Shown here: positions 37,625 through 46,422 of the stretch, one piece after another
Layout of the letters: each line of letters begins with the position of its first letter
Numbering within the stretch: position 1 is the first letter of the stretch
Source: Campylobacter sp. RM5004
Lineage (GTDB): Bacteria > Campylobacterota > Campylobacteria > Campylobacterales > Campylobacteraceae
Length of the DNA stretch: 64,000 nt
Reading direction: 5' to 3'
Assembly: GCF_022369455.1 (NCBI RefSeq)
Contig: NZ_CP059599.1
Location: 462,409 to 526,408, forward strand
The notes under the pieces: model-generated
Told to the model about the DNA's origin: nothing
Database searches by the model: none
The model's input: the letters and a program-made list of their open reading frames with translations, nothing else
Program-made: the position numbers and the translations under genes

Positions 37625-37679
37625 TTTATTTACACTTTTTTGTAAGAATACTTGTTTAATTTTATTTTAGGAGAAAACA

Positions 37680-37913
37680 ATGTCTATTTTTGAAGATGTT
37701 AAAAAAGTTATCGTAGAAGAGTTAGGAGCTGATGAAGCTAGCATTACACCTGATGCAAAAATTATTGAAGATTTAGGTGCTGATTCACTTGACGTAGTTG
37801 AATTAATTATGGCTTTAGAAGAGAAATTTGATATTTCAATTCCTGATGAAGATGGTCAAAAAATCGCAACAGTTGATGATATCGTAAAATATATTGAAGC
37901 AAAAAAACAATAA
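37680..37913 (+). CDS. acpP: Acyl carrier protein
   Basis: 77 residues, acidic. The phosphopantetheine attachment serine is Ser36 in [10 protein letters not shown]. The helical pattern and length are those of bacterial AcpP. The 55 bases upstream, the largest gap in this gene run, could hold an internal promoter, which would fit the high demand for ACP. AGGAGAAAAC precedes the ATG. Confidence 0.97.
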   Translation: MSIFEDVKKVIVEELGADEASITPDAKIIEDLGADSLDVVELIMALEEKFDISIPDEDGQKIATVDDIVKYIEAKKQ

Positions 37914-37922
37914 GGATTTAAA

Positions 37923-39176
37923 TTGAGAAGAGTAGTTGTAACTGGCATTGGTATGATAAATGCCCTTGGGCTTGATAAAGAAAGTTCGTTTAAGGCGATT
38001 TGTGATGGAAAAAGCGGTGTTGGAGAAATTACTCTTTTTGATACTAGCGATTCTAGTGTAAAAATTGCCGCAGAAGTAAAAGGATTTGATCCTTTAACAG
38101 TTTTAAATGCAAAAGATGTAAAAAAAGCTGATAGATTTATACAATTAGGTCTGCACGCAGCAAAAGAAGCTATAAATGATGCTAAATTTAATATGGTTGA
38201 TGGCGTTATAAATGATATTGACTTAGATGAATTTGGAGTAGTTAGTGCTGCAGGTATTGGTGGATTACCTAATATTGAGAAGAATTCTAATGTATGTTTG
38301 CAAAAGGGCGCAAGCAGAATTTCGCCTTTTTTCATACCTTCAGCTCTAGTGAATATGCTAGGGGGAATGGCGTCTATTGAGTATAAATTAAAAGGTCCTA
38401 ATTTATCTTGTGTAACTGCATGTGCTGCAGGAACTCATGCTTTAGGAGAGGCTTATAAGACAATCGTTTGTAACCAAGCTAAAAAAATGCTAGTAATTGG
38501 TGCAGAATCAGCTATTTGTCCAGTTGGAATTGGCGGTTTTGCTTCTATGAAAGCATTATCAACTAAAAATGATACACCAGAGAGTGCAAGTAGCCCATTT
38601 GATGCTAGTAGAGATGGCTTTGTTATGGGAGAAGGTGCGGCTGCTTTAGTTTTAGAAGAGTATGAAGATGCTATCAAAAGAGGTGCTACAATTTATGCTG
38701 AGCTTATAGGATTTGGTGAGAGTGCAGATGCAAATCATATAACTTCACCAGCATTAGATGGTCCATTAAGAGCTATGAAAAAAGCATTGTGTATGGCAAA
38801 AGGTTTTGAGTGTGGAAAAGATAAAATCAAAATTGATTATATCAACGCTCACGGAACTTCAACTCCTGCAAATGATAAAAATGAAACAGCAGCTATGAAA
38901 GAACTATTTAAAGATGATATGCCTTTAGTAAGTTCAACAAAAGGACAAACAGGACATTGTTTAGGTGCAGCTGGTGCGATTGAAGCAGTAATTTGTCTAA
39001 TGGCTATGAGAGATGGAATAATTCCTCCAACAATTAATTACAAAAATCCTGATCCTGATTGCGATTTAGACTATGTTCCAAATGTAGCTAGAAAATGTGA
39101 GATTAAAACTGCAATGAGTAACTCATTTGGTTTTGGTGGAACAAATGCATCGGTAATTTTTAGAAAATTGGATTAA
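37923..39176 (+). CDS. fabF: 3-oxoacyl-ACP synthase II
   Basis: 417 residues. It starts at TTG (37923), six bases after AAGGATT; translation gives [16 protein letters not shown], the normal FabF N-terminus. The catalytic Cys is in [10 protein letters not shown] and the two histidines are in [11 protein letters not shown] and [11 protein letters not shown]. It elongates acyl-ACP with malonyl-ACP. Nine bases separate it from acpP and five from accA. Confidence 0.96.
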   Translation: MRRVVVTGIGMINALGLDKESSFKAICDGKSGVGEITLFDTSDSSVKIAAEVKGFDPLTVLNAKDVKKADRFIQLGLHAAKEAINDAKFNMVDGVINDIDLDEFGVVSAAGIGGLPNIEKNSNVCLQKGASRISPFFIPSALVNMLGGMASIEYKLKGPNLSCVTACAAGTHALGEAYKTIVCNQAKKMLVIGAESAICPVGIGGFASMKALSTKNDTPESASSPFDASRDGFVMGEGAAALVLEEYEDAIKRGATIYAELIGFGESADANHITSPALDGPLRAMKKALCMAKGFECGKDKIKIDYINAHGTSTPANDKNETAAMKELFKDDMPLVSSTKGQTGHCLGAAGAIEAVICLMAMRDGIIPPTINYKNPDPDCDLDYVPNVARKCEIKTAMSNSFGFGGTNASVIFRKLD

Positions 39177-39181
39177 TAAAA

Positions 39182-40117
39182 ATGGCAGCTTATTTAGATT
39201 TTGAAAAAAACATTCAGCAACTTGATGAAGATATAGTAAATGCTAATATAAAAGGCGATATAGAAGCAGTTAAAATTCTTAAAAAGAATTTAGAAAAGGA
39301 ATTAACTAAAACTTATAAGAATTTAAGTGATTTTCAGAAATTACAATTAGCTAGACATCCAGATCGCCCTTATTCTCTTGATTATGTTAGAATTTTATTA
39401 AAAAATGCTCATGAATTGCATGGCGATAGAGCTTTCAGAGATGATCCTGCGATAGTTTGTTATGCAGGATATATCGGAGAGCAAAAAGTAATGCTTATCG
39501 GAGAGCAAAAAGGTCGTGGAACTAAGTATAAACTTCACAGAAACTTTGGTATGCCACATCCTGAAGGATATCGTAAGGTTTTAAGATTTGCTAGAATGGC
39601 TGAGAAATTTAGAATTCCTATCGTATTTTTAGTAGATACTCCAGGTGCATATCCTGGTGTAGGTGCTGAAGAAAGAGGACAAAGCGAAGCAATTGCTACA
39701 AATCTTTATGAATTAAGTGCATTAAAAACTATAATAATTTCAATAGTTATAGGAGAAGGTGGAAGTGGTGGAGCTTTAGCTTTAGGTGTTGCCGATAAAC
39801 TTGCAATGCTTAAAAACTCAGTATTTTCGGTAATTTCTCCTGAAGGTTGTGCAGCTATTTTATGGAATGACCCAAGCAAGAGTGAAGCTGCAACAAAAGC
39901 TATGAAAATTAGTGCAGATGATTTATTAGAGCAAGGCTTGATTGATGATATTATTGAAGAAGGAATTGCTCATAGAAATAAAGAACAAACAGCAAATAAT
40001 ATTCAAAACTATATCTTAGAAAAAATTGAAGAGCTAAAGCTATTAAATGTAGATGAGTTAGTTGCAAAGAGAATGCAAAAAATCTTAAAGCTAGGTTCTT
40101 ATAGCGAAGATAAATGA
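39182..40117 (+). CDS. accA: Acetyl-CoA carboxylase carboxyltransferase subunit alpha
   Basis: 311 residues. Family blocks are [47 protein letters not shown] and [15 protein letters not shown], the last forming the oxyanion hole. The N-terminal ~50 residues are a helical region binding AccD. It transfers the carboxyl group from biotin to acetyl-CoA. accD is not in the window. Confidence 0.96.
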   Translation: MAAYLDFEKNIQQLDEDIVNANIKGDIEAVKILKKNLEKELTKTYKNLSDFQKLQLARHPDRPYSLDYVRILLKNAHELHGDRAFRDDPAIVCYAGYIGEQKVMLIGEQKGRGTKYKLHRNFGMPHPEGYRKVLRFARMAEKFRIPIVFLVDTPGAYPGVGAEERGQSEAIATNLYELSALKTIIISIVIGEGGSGGALALGVADKLAMLKNSVFSVISPEGCAAILWNDPSKSEAATKAMKISADDLLEQGLIDDIIEEGIAHRNKEQTANNIQNYILEKIEELKLLNVDELVAKRMQKILKLGSYSEDK

Positions 40118-40160
40118 TTTTATTCAAGCAAATTAGCTTGAATAAAATTAGGAATTAATA

Positions 40161-41054
40161 ATGAAATATGTATTTTTACTTAATATGGGTGGAGTAAATC
40201 AGCTTAGTGAGTGTGATGTATTTTTAAAAAATATGTTTAACGACCCAAATATCTTAGGTATTAAATCAAAATTACTTAGAAGTTTTGTTGCTTTTATGAT
40301 AAGAAAATCTCGTATAAAGCAAATGAAAGAAAATTATAAAAAAATCGGCGAAAAAAGTCCGCTTACTCAAATCCAAAAATCTCTTTGTGATAAATTAAAC
40401 ACAATGCAAAACGAATTTAAATTTGATTTTATTTCTACTTATGTTCCGCCTTTTGCAAGTGAAGTTTTAGCAAAATATGATTTTAAAGAAGATGATGAGA
40501 TTATATTATTTCCTTTGTATCCACATCATTCTATAACTACTACAACTTCTTCTTTGCAAGATTTTTATAAACATTTTAAACGAAAAGACAAGGTAAAAGA
40601 AGTTAAGTATTTTTATGAAGATAAAGCTTATAATGATATTTTAATAAATGAAATTAATAAGCAAAAACAAGCAGATATTTTGATAATTTCAGCACATTCT
40701 TTACCTATAAAGACTATTAAAAATGGTGATTTATATGAAGAGCATATTAAGGCACACTTTGAGATTTTAAAAAATCATTTTAAAGATAAATTTAAAGAAA
40801 TTAGACTTGCATATCAATCAAAACTAGGCCCTGTAAAATGGCTTGAACCTGCTTTAAGCGATGAATTAAACACACTAGATAATAAAAGTGTTTTGATATT
40901 TCCTTTATCGTTTTGTATTGATTGCTCTGAAACCGTGCTTGAGCTTGATATAGAATATAGGCATCAATATAAGGGTGAATATGCTGTATGTAAATGCCCT
41001 AATGATAGTGATGAATTTGCCGAATATATTTTAAATAAAGTTAGAAGTATTTAA
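40161..41054 (+). CDS. hemH: Ferrochelatase
   Basis: 297 residues, slightly short but complete. The opening VFLLNMGGV, the LYPHHS block, the catalytic His in ISAHSLPIK and the acidic metal path in CIDCSETVLELDIEYRHQ are all visible. It inserts Fe2+ into protoporphyrin IX at the membrane face. It follows accA by 43 bases, with a TAGGAATTAATA sequence providing the ribosome-binding site. Downstream is a long non-coding stretch with a tandem array and a Fur-box-like sequence. Confidence 0.92.
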   Translation: MKYVFLLNMGGVNQLSECDVFLKNMFNDPNILGIKSKLLRSFVAFMIRKSRIKQMKENYKKIGEKSPLTQIQKSLCDKLNTMQNEFKFDFISTYVPPFASEVLAKYDFKEDDEIILFPLYPHHSITTTTSSLQDFYKHFKRKDKVKEVKYFYEDKAYNDILINEINKQKQADILIISAHSLPIKTIKNGDLYEEHIKAHFEILKNHFKDKFKEIRLAYQSKLGPVKWLEPALSDELNTLDNKSVLIFPLSFCIDCSETVLELDIEYRHQYKGEYAVCKCPNDSDEFAEYILNKVRSI

Positions 41055-41135
41055 GGCAAATAATTTAGCTATTTTATTTGCTATTGTGTTTTAGCAATTT
41101 AAATTACTGAAGTTACTTTCGGCTCTTTAGGTTTA

Positions 41136-41369
41136 CTTTACTTACTTTACTTACTTTACTTACTTTACTTACTTTACTTACTTGGGTTACTTGGGTTACT
41201 TGGGTTACTTGGGTTACTTGGGTTACTTGGGTTACTTGGGTTACTTGGGTTACTTGGGTTACTTGGGTTACTTGGGTTACTTGGGTTACTTGGGTTACTT
41301 GGGTTACTTGGGTTACTTGGGTTACTTGGGTTACTTGGGTTACTTGGGTTACTTGGGTTACTTGGGTTA
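41136..41369 (+). repeat. Tandem array of 9-bp units: 5 x CTTTACTTA then 21 x CTTGGGTTA
   Basis: Counting directly, units 41136-41180 are CTTTACTTA (five identical) and units 41181-41369 are CTTGGGTTA (21 identical). The two unit types share CTT and TTA ends and differ at three central bases, so the G-rich form probably spread from one mutated unit. Perfect identity of 21 units implies recent expansion. Copy number is expected to vary between isolates. Confidence 0.95.
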
Positions 41370-41377
41370 CTTGTAGT

Positions 41378-41392
41378 AATGATAATGATTAT
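41378..41392. promoter_or_regulatory. Fur-box-like palindrome next to the tandem array
   Basis: AATGATAATGATTAT resembles the iron-repressor box built from GATAAT units. It begins eight bases after the last array unit. No gene starts close by; hemH ends upstream and the chemoreceptor gene begins 430 bases downstream, so the target is unclear. Confidence 0.4.
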
Positions 41393-41796
41393 AAATACAT
41401 AAAATATTTAACTCTTATAAGAAATATAAATATTTTTAATCTTTATTTTTAATAACAAATGCCTATTTTCTACACAAGCAAAGTCTACAAACATTATAAA
41501 ATCAAGTAATAAAAACCCATAAAAGTAATTTAAAATAATTCATAATACAAAAATTTCAAGTCATAAAATATTTTAATTTCCGAATTCAAATTCTTTATCA
41601 ATTTAACTTTTTTAATACTACATATTAAAATCCTAATTTAGCTATATATTAATAATTTTAGAGATTTTAATTATAAAAATATTATATATTTTAAATTTTT
41701 TAAAAATTATTTTAATTAATAATTAAGACTTATTAAAGTTTATTTAGTTAGTATTGAACTTTATTTTAACTCTCTTGCTTCAATAATACTAGTTCA

Positions 41797-41807
41797 ATGG
41801 GGGGGGG
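41797..41807 (+). repeat. Poly-G tract (9 G) just upstream of the chemoreceptor start
   Basis: The tract (41799-41807) begins with the G of an ATG at 41797. With 9 G this upstream frame stops at a TGA that overlaps the chemoreceptor ATG (ATGA). With 10 G it would run in frame into the receptor and add ten residues ([10 protein letters not shown]). The main ATG at 41826 has its own GGAGGG site. Confidence 0.7.
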
Positions 41808-41825
41808 TATTATCTCGGAGGGAAA

Positions 41826-43508
41826 ATGAAGATTACTACACGAATTATCTTATCTGTTTTAGTTGGCTTAGTGCTTTTATGTTCTAGTATTATTATTTTG
41901 AACTTAAATTCAATGGAAAAAATCAATACATTTTCAAACGAAAGTTTAAATAAAATATCACTAGAAGATGCGAAAAAAACTGCTATTTCTGCTGTAAGTC
42001 TTACCATATCTATGTCAAGCGAAATTTATACAGATTTTGCAAAAGATGGCTATGATATTAATGAATACGAAAGAAGTATGAAGATATTTTTATCAAATAT
42101 TGACTTACAAAACAAGACAGTTAATTTTCTAATCACAAACTCAAAAGGCGATTTTATATCACATTATCATAAGGAAAAAGTAGGCAAAAATTATTTTTAT
42201 GATAAAGATGTTGATGGCAAGTATTATTTACAAGAAATCATAAATAATGCAAAAAACGGTGGATTTACTCAATTTGCATTTAAAGATGAAGTAAGTAATA
42301 AAATAAGGCACATCGTAACTTATTCTAAAAAAGATCCGCATATAGATTTTATTTATGTTAGTGTTGTTGATTTAGACCAAGCTGAAGAAGATATTAAAGA
42401 AATAGATAGAGCAATGGATGAAATCATTTCTAATACAAGTATGAAAACCATAGGTTTTAGCGTGATTTTATCTATCATAATATTAACTATTATTACTTTT
42501 GTAATCTATAAATATGTAAGCTTACCATTAAAATTACTTACCGATAAATCAAAAGAATTAAGCGTAGGTGATGGCGATTTAACCAAAAAGCTAGAAGAAA
42601 AAGGTAATGATGAAATAGCACAAGCTAGTAAGGCTATAAATCTATTTATAGATAAAGTTAGAGAATTAATAATTCAAGCAAAAGAAATCTCAAACGAAAA
42701 CGCATCAATTTCAAACGAATTAGGCTTTACAAGTATGCAAACAGGCAAAAGAGCAGAAGAGGGCTCAGAAGTTGTAATGGGCGTTGTTAAAAAAGGAGAA
42801 AGCTTTAAAAAACAATTAGAGCAAGGCATAGAGCAAGCAAATAGAGGTAAAAGTGAGCTAACAAATGCTACAAGCTTAATTGAAGATATGAGAAAGAATA
42901 TTGAAGAGCTTGGAAAAAGCATTGATTTATCTTCATCGGTTGAAGATGAACTTGCTCATAGAATGAATAATCTAAGCAAAGAAGCTGATAATGTAAAAAG
43001 TATTTTAGAAATCATAAACGATATTGCAGACCAAACAAACCTTTTAGCTTTAAATGCAGCGATTGAAGCAGCTCGTGCAGGTGAACATGGGCGTGGATTT
43101 GCCGTAGTTGCTGATGAAGTTAGAAATCTTGCTGAAAGAACGCAAAGAAGTTTAAGTGAGATAAATGCAACAATAAGCGTTATAGTTCAAGAGATAAAAG
43201 ATGCAAGCGAACAAATGAATAACAATTCTAAGCAAATGCAAGGCTTAACAGAAATAGCAAGAACTTCGCAAGATAAAATGAATGATATGAGCGATGTTAT
43301 GAGAAGTGTTATTTCTGATAGTGAATTAATAGTGCAAAATTATATAGATGGCACAGAAGAGATAAATAAAATTATTTCAAGCGTTGATTTGATTAGCCAA
43401 TCTTCTAACGAGAACTTAAGAAGTGTTGAAGAGATTTCAGGTGCTGCAACACATTTAAGTGATATGACTGAAAAGCTAAATAAAAAGCTTAATGAATTTA
43501 AGGCTTAA
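41826..43508 (+). CDS. Methyl-accepting chemotaxis protein
   Basis: 560 residues. TM1 is [18 protein letters not shown] (about 8-26), a periplasmic sensor of about 165 residues resembling a single Cache domain follows (with [19 protein letters not shown]), and TM2 is [20 protein letters not shown] (about 205-225). After that come a HAMP region and the signalling domain with the invariant hairpin tip [38 protein letters not shown]. The ligand cannot be predicted. A poly-G tract sits 19 bases before the start, and a dispersed-repeat pair forms its terminator. Confidence 0.94.
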   Translation: MKITTRIILSVLVGLVLLCSSIIILNLNSMEKINTFSNESLNKISLEDAKKTAISAVSLTISMSSEIYTDFAKDGYDINEYERSMKIFLSNIDLQNKTVNFLITNSKGDFISHYHKEKVGKNYFYDKDVDGKYYLQEIINNAKNGGFTQFAFKDEVSNKIRHIVTYSKKDPHIDFIYVSVVDLDQAEEDIKEIDRAMDEIISNTSMKTIGFSVILSIIILTIITFVIYKYVSLPLKLLTDKSKELSVGDGDLTKKLEEKGNDEIAQASKAINLFIDKVRELIIQAKEISNENASISNELGFTSMQTGKRAEEGSEVVMGVVKKGESFKKQLEQGIEQANRGKSELTNATSLIEDMRKNIEELGKSIDLSSSVEDELAHRMNNLSKEADNVKSILEIINDIADQTNLLALNAAIEAARAGEHGRGFAVVADEVRNLAERTQRSLSEINATISVIVQEIKDASEQMNNNSKQMQGLTEIARTSQDKMNDMSDVMRSVISDSELIVQNYIDGTEEINKIISSVDLISQSSNENLRSVEEISGAATHLSDMTEKLNKKLNEFKA

Positions 43509-43515
43509 AATCTTG

Positions 43516-43555
43516 GAATTTGAATTAGGAATTTACTAATTCAAATTCTTTTTTT
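43516..43555 (+). terminator. Intrinsic terminator of the chemoreceptor gene built from the dispersed repeat
   Basis: GAATTTGAATTAG (43516-43528) and CTAATTCAAATTC (43536-43548) form a 13-bp perfect stem with a 7-base loop, followed by seven T. This is the clearest case of the repeat working as a terminator. Confidence 0.85.
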
Positions 43556-43883
43556 ATTTCTTTAAAACCCAAAATAAATTGAGTTTGAAATTCTTATTTT
43601 AAATTCTTTAAAAGTTTAAGCAAAATTATTGATAATTATTATATTCTAGGAACAACCCAACCAAACTTTACTAAATCTTCCAAACCCAAAAAACTCCAAG
43701 CAAGAATTTAAAGTTTAAAAATAAAAGAATTTAAATTTGGAATTTAAAACAATATTTAGACCTTATATAAATTAAAAATCAAATTCTAATTTCATAATTT
43801 TTTTATTTTTAATAATTAAACATAGGCTTTTAATACTTTTATATTTATGATTTTTAACTCTAACACTTTCTTATTTAAGGCTA

Positions 43884-43910
43884 GGTTGGAGTGGTTGGAG
43901 TGGTTGGAGT
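43884..43910 (+). repeat. Short tandem array, 3 x GGTTGGAGT
   Basis: Three identical 9-base units plus a partial fourth (GGTTTATT). As with the long array at 41136, the period is 9, the units are G-rich, and a Fur-box-like ATAATGATTAT follows within about 17 bases. Confidence 0.85.
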
Positions 43911-43926
43911 GGTTTATTCCGAGCTT

Positions 43927-43941
43927 ATAATGATTATCAAT
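43927..43941. promoter_or_regulatory. Fur-box-like palindrome after the short tandem array
   Basis: ATAATGATTATCAAT resembles the iron-repressor box. No downstream gene is in reach on the plus strand, so its role is uncertain. Confidence 0.35.
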
Positions 43942-44746
43942 AGTTTTTGTTTAAACTTTTAAAGAATTTGAAATAGGAATTAGCTTTTAACTTTATTTTT
44001 AGCACTAATAAGACTATTTAAAACTAATCAAAATGATTAATTTTAAAAAATAATGCGAGTGTATTTGCCTAGTTTTCTGTTTTATAAGCCCTAAATATTG
44101 TTTTTAAATTCTTAATTTAAATTCTTTGAAATTTTGAATAAAAATATTGATAATAATTATAGTCTTGGAACAAACTTTATAAGATTTAGAAAAGAAGAAA
44201 TATAAAAGTATTAAAAATAAAAGAATTTGAAATAGGAATTAGAATTGTAATTTAAGCATTCGTAAGAATATTTTAAAATTAATCAAAATGATTAATTTTA
44301 AAATAATGAGAGTGAAGTTTTAATTAGTTTTTTAATTTAGGTATTTAAAGCTAAATGTAATTTTAGTTTGGATTTTACTTAGGTTGTTTGTAAAACAAAA
44401 ATTATTATGAAACTAAAATTAAACTTTTAATTCGTGCAGAATCTAAAAATATTTTCAAATTCCTAATTCAAATTCTTTAAAAGTTTAAGCAAAAATTATT
44501 GATAATTATTATAGGTTTGGAACAAACTTTACAATAGCTAGAAAAGAAGAAATATAAAAGTATTAAAAATAAAAGAATTTGAAATAGGAATTAGAATTAT
44601 AATTAAAGCATTCGTAAGACTATTTTTAAAACTAATCAAAAAAAATAATGTGAGTTTAGTTAGATTTTTGTTTTGTATTAAAGTAAAACAAGTTTTGAAA
44701 TTCCTATTTCAAATTCTTTAATAAAATTAGAACCTAAGTCCTAATT

Positions 44747-46360
44747 TTATTTAATAGTCATCTCAACGCTCCAGTAGAAGTTCTCTTCGCCTACTGTATC
44801 AACAATTCCACTTCTTTTCATAATCTCTTTAACATCAGGCGAAACCCCTGCTATGAATACTGGGATTTTTCTTTTTTGAATTGTTTGTATAACTTCTAAG
44901 AACGCGCTAGCTCCTGAAATATCCATATAAGATGTTCCACGCATTGAAAAAATAATAGCTGTTTTATAGTTTAATCTACTTGTAAGCTCTAAAATCTTTT
45001 CTGTATTTGCAAAGATTATTGCACCCATTATATAAATTACTTCAGCTTGTTTTATACGCTTAGGAAATGGCGAGTTTAAATCGGTGAATTTCTCGCTATC
45101 AAAATAATCATATCTAATTCTAAGGTTTGAAATCTGCACTACCAAAAGCATTAATGATAAAATCACACCTATTAAAATCGCTATTGTTAAATCAAATACA
45201 ATTGTAGCAAACATAGTTACAAAAAATTGCATTAAAGCACTTGTAAATCTTTTTTTAAAAAAATACCTAATAGTATGCCACTCATTCATTCTAAAAGCAG
45301 TGATAAACAAAACACCAGCTAATGCACTTAGCGGAATTTTACTCATAATAGGAGCTAAAACTAGCATAGAAATTAGTAGAATTATTGCATGAAACATACC
45401 TGTAAGCCTTGTAACTGCGCCCGATTTAATAGCCACACTTGTTCTAGCTATTGCAGCAGTTGCAGGAACGCCACCGCAAAAAGGCACTATTAAATTGCCT
45501 AAACCTTGAGCTATTAATTCTCTATCGCATTTAAGCCTAATTCCAACCATTCTACCACCACTTGCACCACACAATAAGCTTTCAATCATACCAAGCAAAG
45601 CAATACTAATTGCAGGAGTTATAAGTCCTTTAATATGCAAAATATCAAAATCACTAAAGCTAAATCTATTTTCTAAAAATATATTTGTAGGAATACTTCC
45701 TATACGCTCTATATCAAGTGAAAAAATAACGCTTATAATTGTTGCTAAAATTATTGCAATTAATGATGCAGGGGCGTATTTTTGATATTTTTTAGGATAA
45801 AATATCATAAATAAAACCACAAAAATACACAAGCAAATTGAAATTATATTAGGATTAAAATCGCTATTAAAATAGTTTATAACTCTTTCTAATGTTGTTG
45901 TGCCACTTGATTTAACACCCAAAAAATTATCAATTTGACCCAAGGCAATAACAACAGCAATTCCTGAAGTAAAACCCGTAATAACAGGCATAGGAATAAA
46001 GGCAATCACACGCCCAAAGTGAAATAAGCCTGCAATTATTAAAAACATTCCTGCAATCATAGTAGCAATAAACACTCCGTTTAGTCCATATTGAGTTGAT
46101 ATGCTAATTAAAATCGCAGCCATTGCTCCTGTTGGCCCTGAGATTTGATAAAACGCACCACCAAATAACGATATAACAAATCCAGCAATAATAGCAGTAA
46201 TTAGTCCTGATGCAGCACTTGCTCCACTACTAACCCCAAAAGCTAGTGCGAGTGGCAAGGCAACTGCTGCAACGGTTGCGCCTGCCATTAAATCTTGAAA
46301 AAATTTTGTTTTGTTATAGCCTAAAAACTCTTGCTTTAAATCACTAAAATAGCTATTCAT
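44747..46360 (-). CDS. SulP-family anion transporter with STAS domain
   Basis: I start at ATG 46360 (537 residues), where MNSYFSDLKQEFLGY begins after AAGGACTTCCT; an upstream in-frame start adds 14 residues without a clear site. The membrane part has about 12-14 segments with the SulP signature DLMAGATVAAVALPLALAFGVSSGA and FYQISGPTGAM. The C-terminal STAS domain (about 430-537) contains FSMRGTSYMDISGASAFLEV. SulP carriers move sulfate, bicarbonate or dicarboxylates; in marine and host-associated bacteria many are bicarbonate transporters. The substrate is not set by sequence. The gene is last before the repeat-rich stretch. Confidence 0.9.
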   Translation of the reverse strand: MNSYFSDLKQEFLGYNKTKFFQDLMAGATVAAVALPLALAFGVSSGASAASGLITAIIAGFVISLFGGAFYQISGPTGAMAAILISISTQYGLNGVFIATMIAGMFLIIAGLFHFGRVIAFIPMPVITGFTSGIAVVIALGQIDNFLGVKSSGTTTLERVINYFNSDFNPNIISICLCIFVVLFMIFYPKKYQKYAPASLIAIILATIISVIFSLDIERIGSIPTNIFLENRFSFSDFDILHIKGLITPAISIALLGMIESLLCGASGGRMVGIRLKCDRELIAQGLGNLIVPFCGGVPATAAIARTSVAIKSGAVTRLTGMFHAIILLISMLVLAPIMSKIPLSALAGVLFITAFRMNEWHTIRYFFKKRFTSALMQFFVTMFATIVFDLTIAILIGVILSLMLLVVQISNLRIRYDYFDSEKFTDLNSPFPKRIKQAEVIYIMGAIIFANTEKILELTSRLNYKTAIIFSMRGTSYMDISGASAFLEVIQTIQKRKIPVFIAGVSPDVKEIMKRSGIVDTVGEENFYWSVEMTIK

Positions 46361-46422
46361 AGGAAGTCCTTGAACTTGTATAATTAATAAATATTGTAGC
46401 AAAATAAAGAGCTTTTAGCTCC

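Larger units (their letters stand above)
41055..41825. other. 771-base non-coding stretch: tandem array, Fur-like box, poly-G
   Basis: No gene is supported. From left to right it holds a 9-bp tandem array (41136-41369), a Fur-box-like palindrome (41378-41392), about 180 bases of AT-rich sequence, one degenerate dispersed-repeat copy (41575-41593), more AT-rich sequence, and a poly-G tract at the start of the chemoreceptor gene. A 64-codon open frame over the array (LGY repeats, TTG start) is a by-product of the period being a multiple of three. Confidence 0.7.
43588..44716. repeat. Three degenerate tandem non-coding units framed by dispersed repeats
   Basis: No gene is supported in 43509-44746. 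Units begin at reverse repeat copies (43588, 44106, 44457) and the last is closed by another at 44698-44716. Each has, in order, a TTGATAATWATTATA box (43629-43643, 44147-44161, 44499-44513), a GGAACAA block, an AATAAAAGAATTT region leading into a forward repeat copy (43964, 44223, 44575), and a block with ACTAATCAAAATGATTAA-like sequence ending in AATAATGNGAGT. The first unit is longer and contains the small tandem array. Spacing and sequence have decayed, so the duplications are not recent. Confidence 0.7.

Noticed and set aside
37856-38335. 159-codon ORF antisense to fabF
   Set aside because: Mirror of conserved fabF coding sequence; no independent support.
41136-41369. CRISPR array
   Set aside because: Units are 9 bases with no spacers and no cas genes nearby.
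41182-41376. 64-codon ORF of LGY repeats
   Set aside because: The tandem array has period 9, so most frames stay open; the start is TTG with no ribosome-binding site and the composition is not protein-like.
41808-41813. TATTAT after the chemoreceptor poly-G as a -10 box
   Set aside because: Transcription would start near 41820 and cut off the GGAGGG ribosome-binding site at 41817-41822, so the promoter reading seen at 15340 does not fit here.
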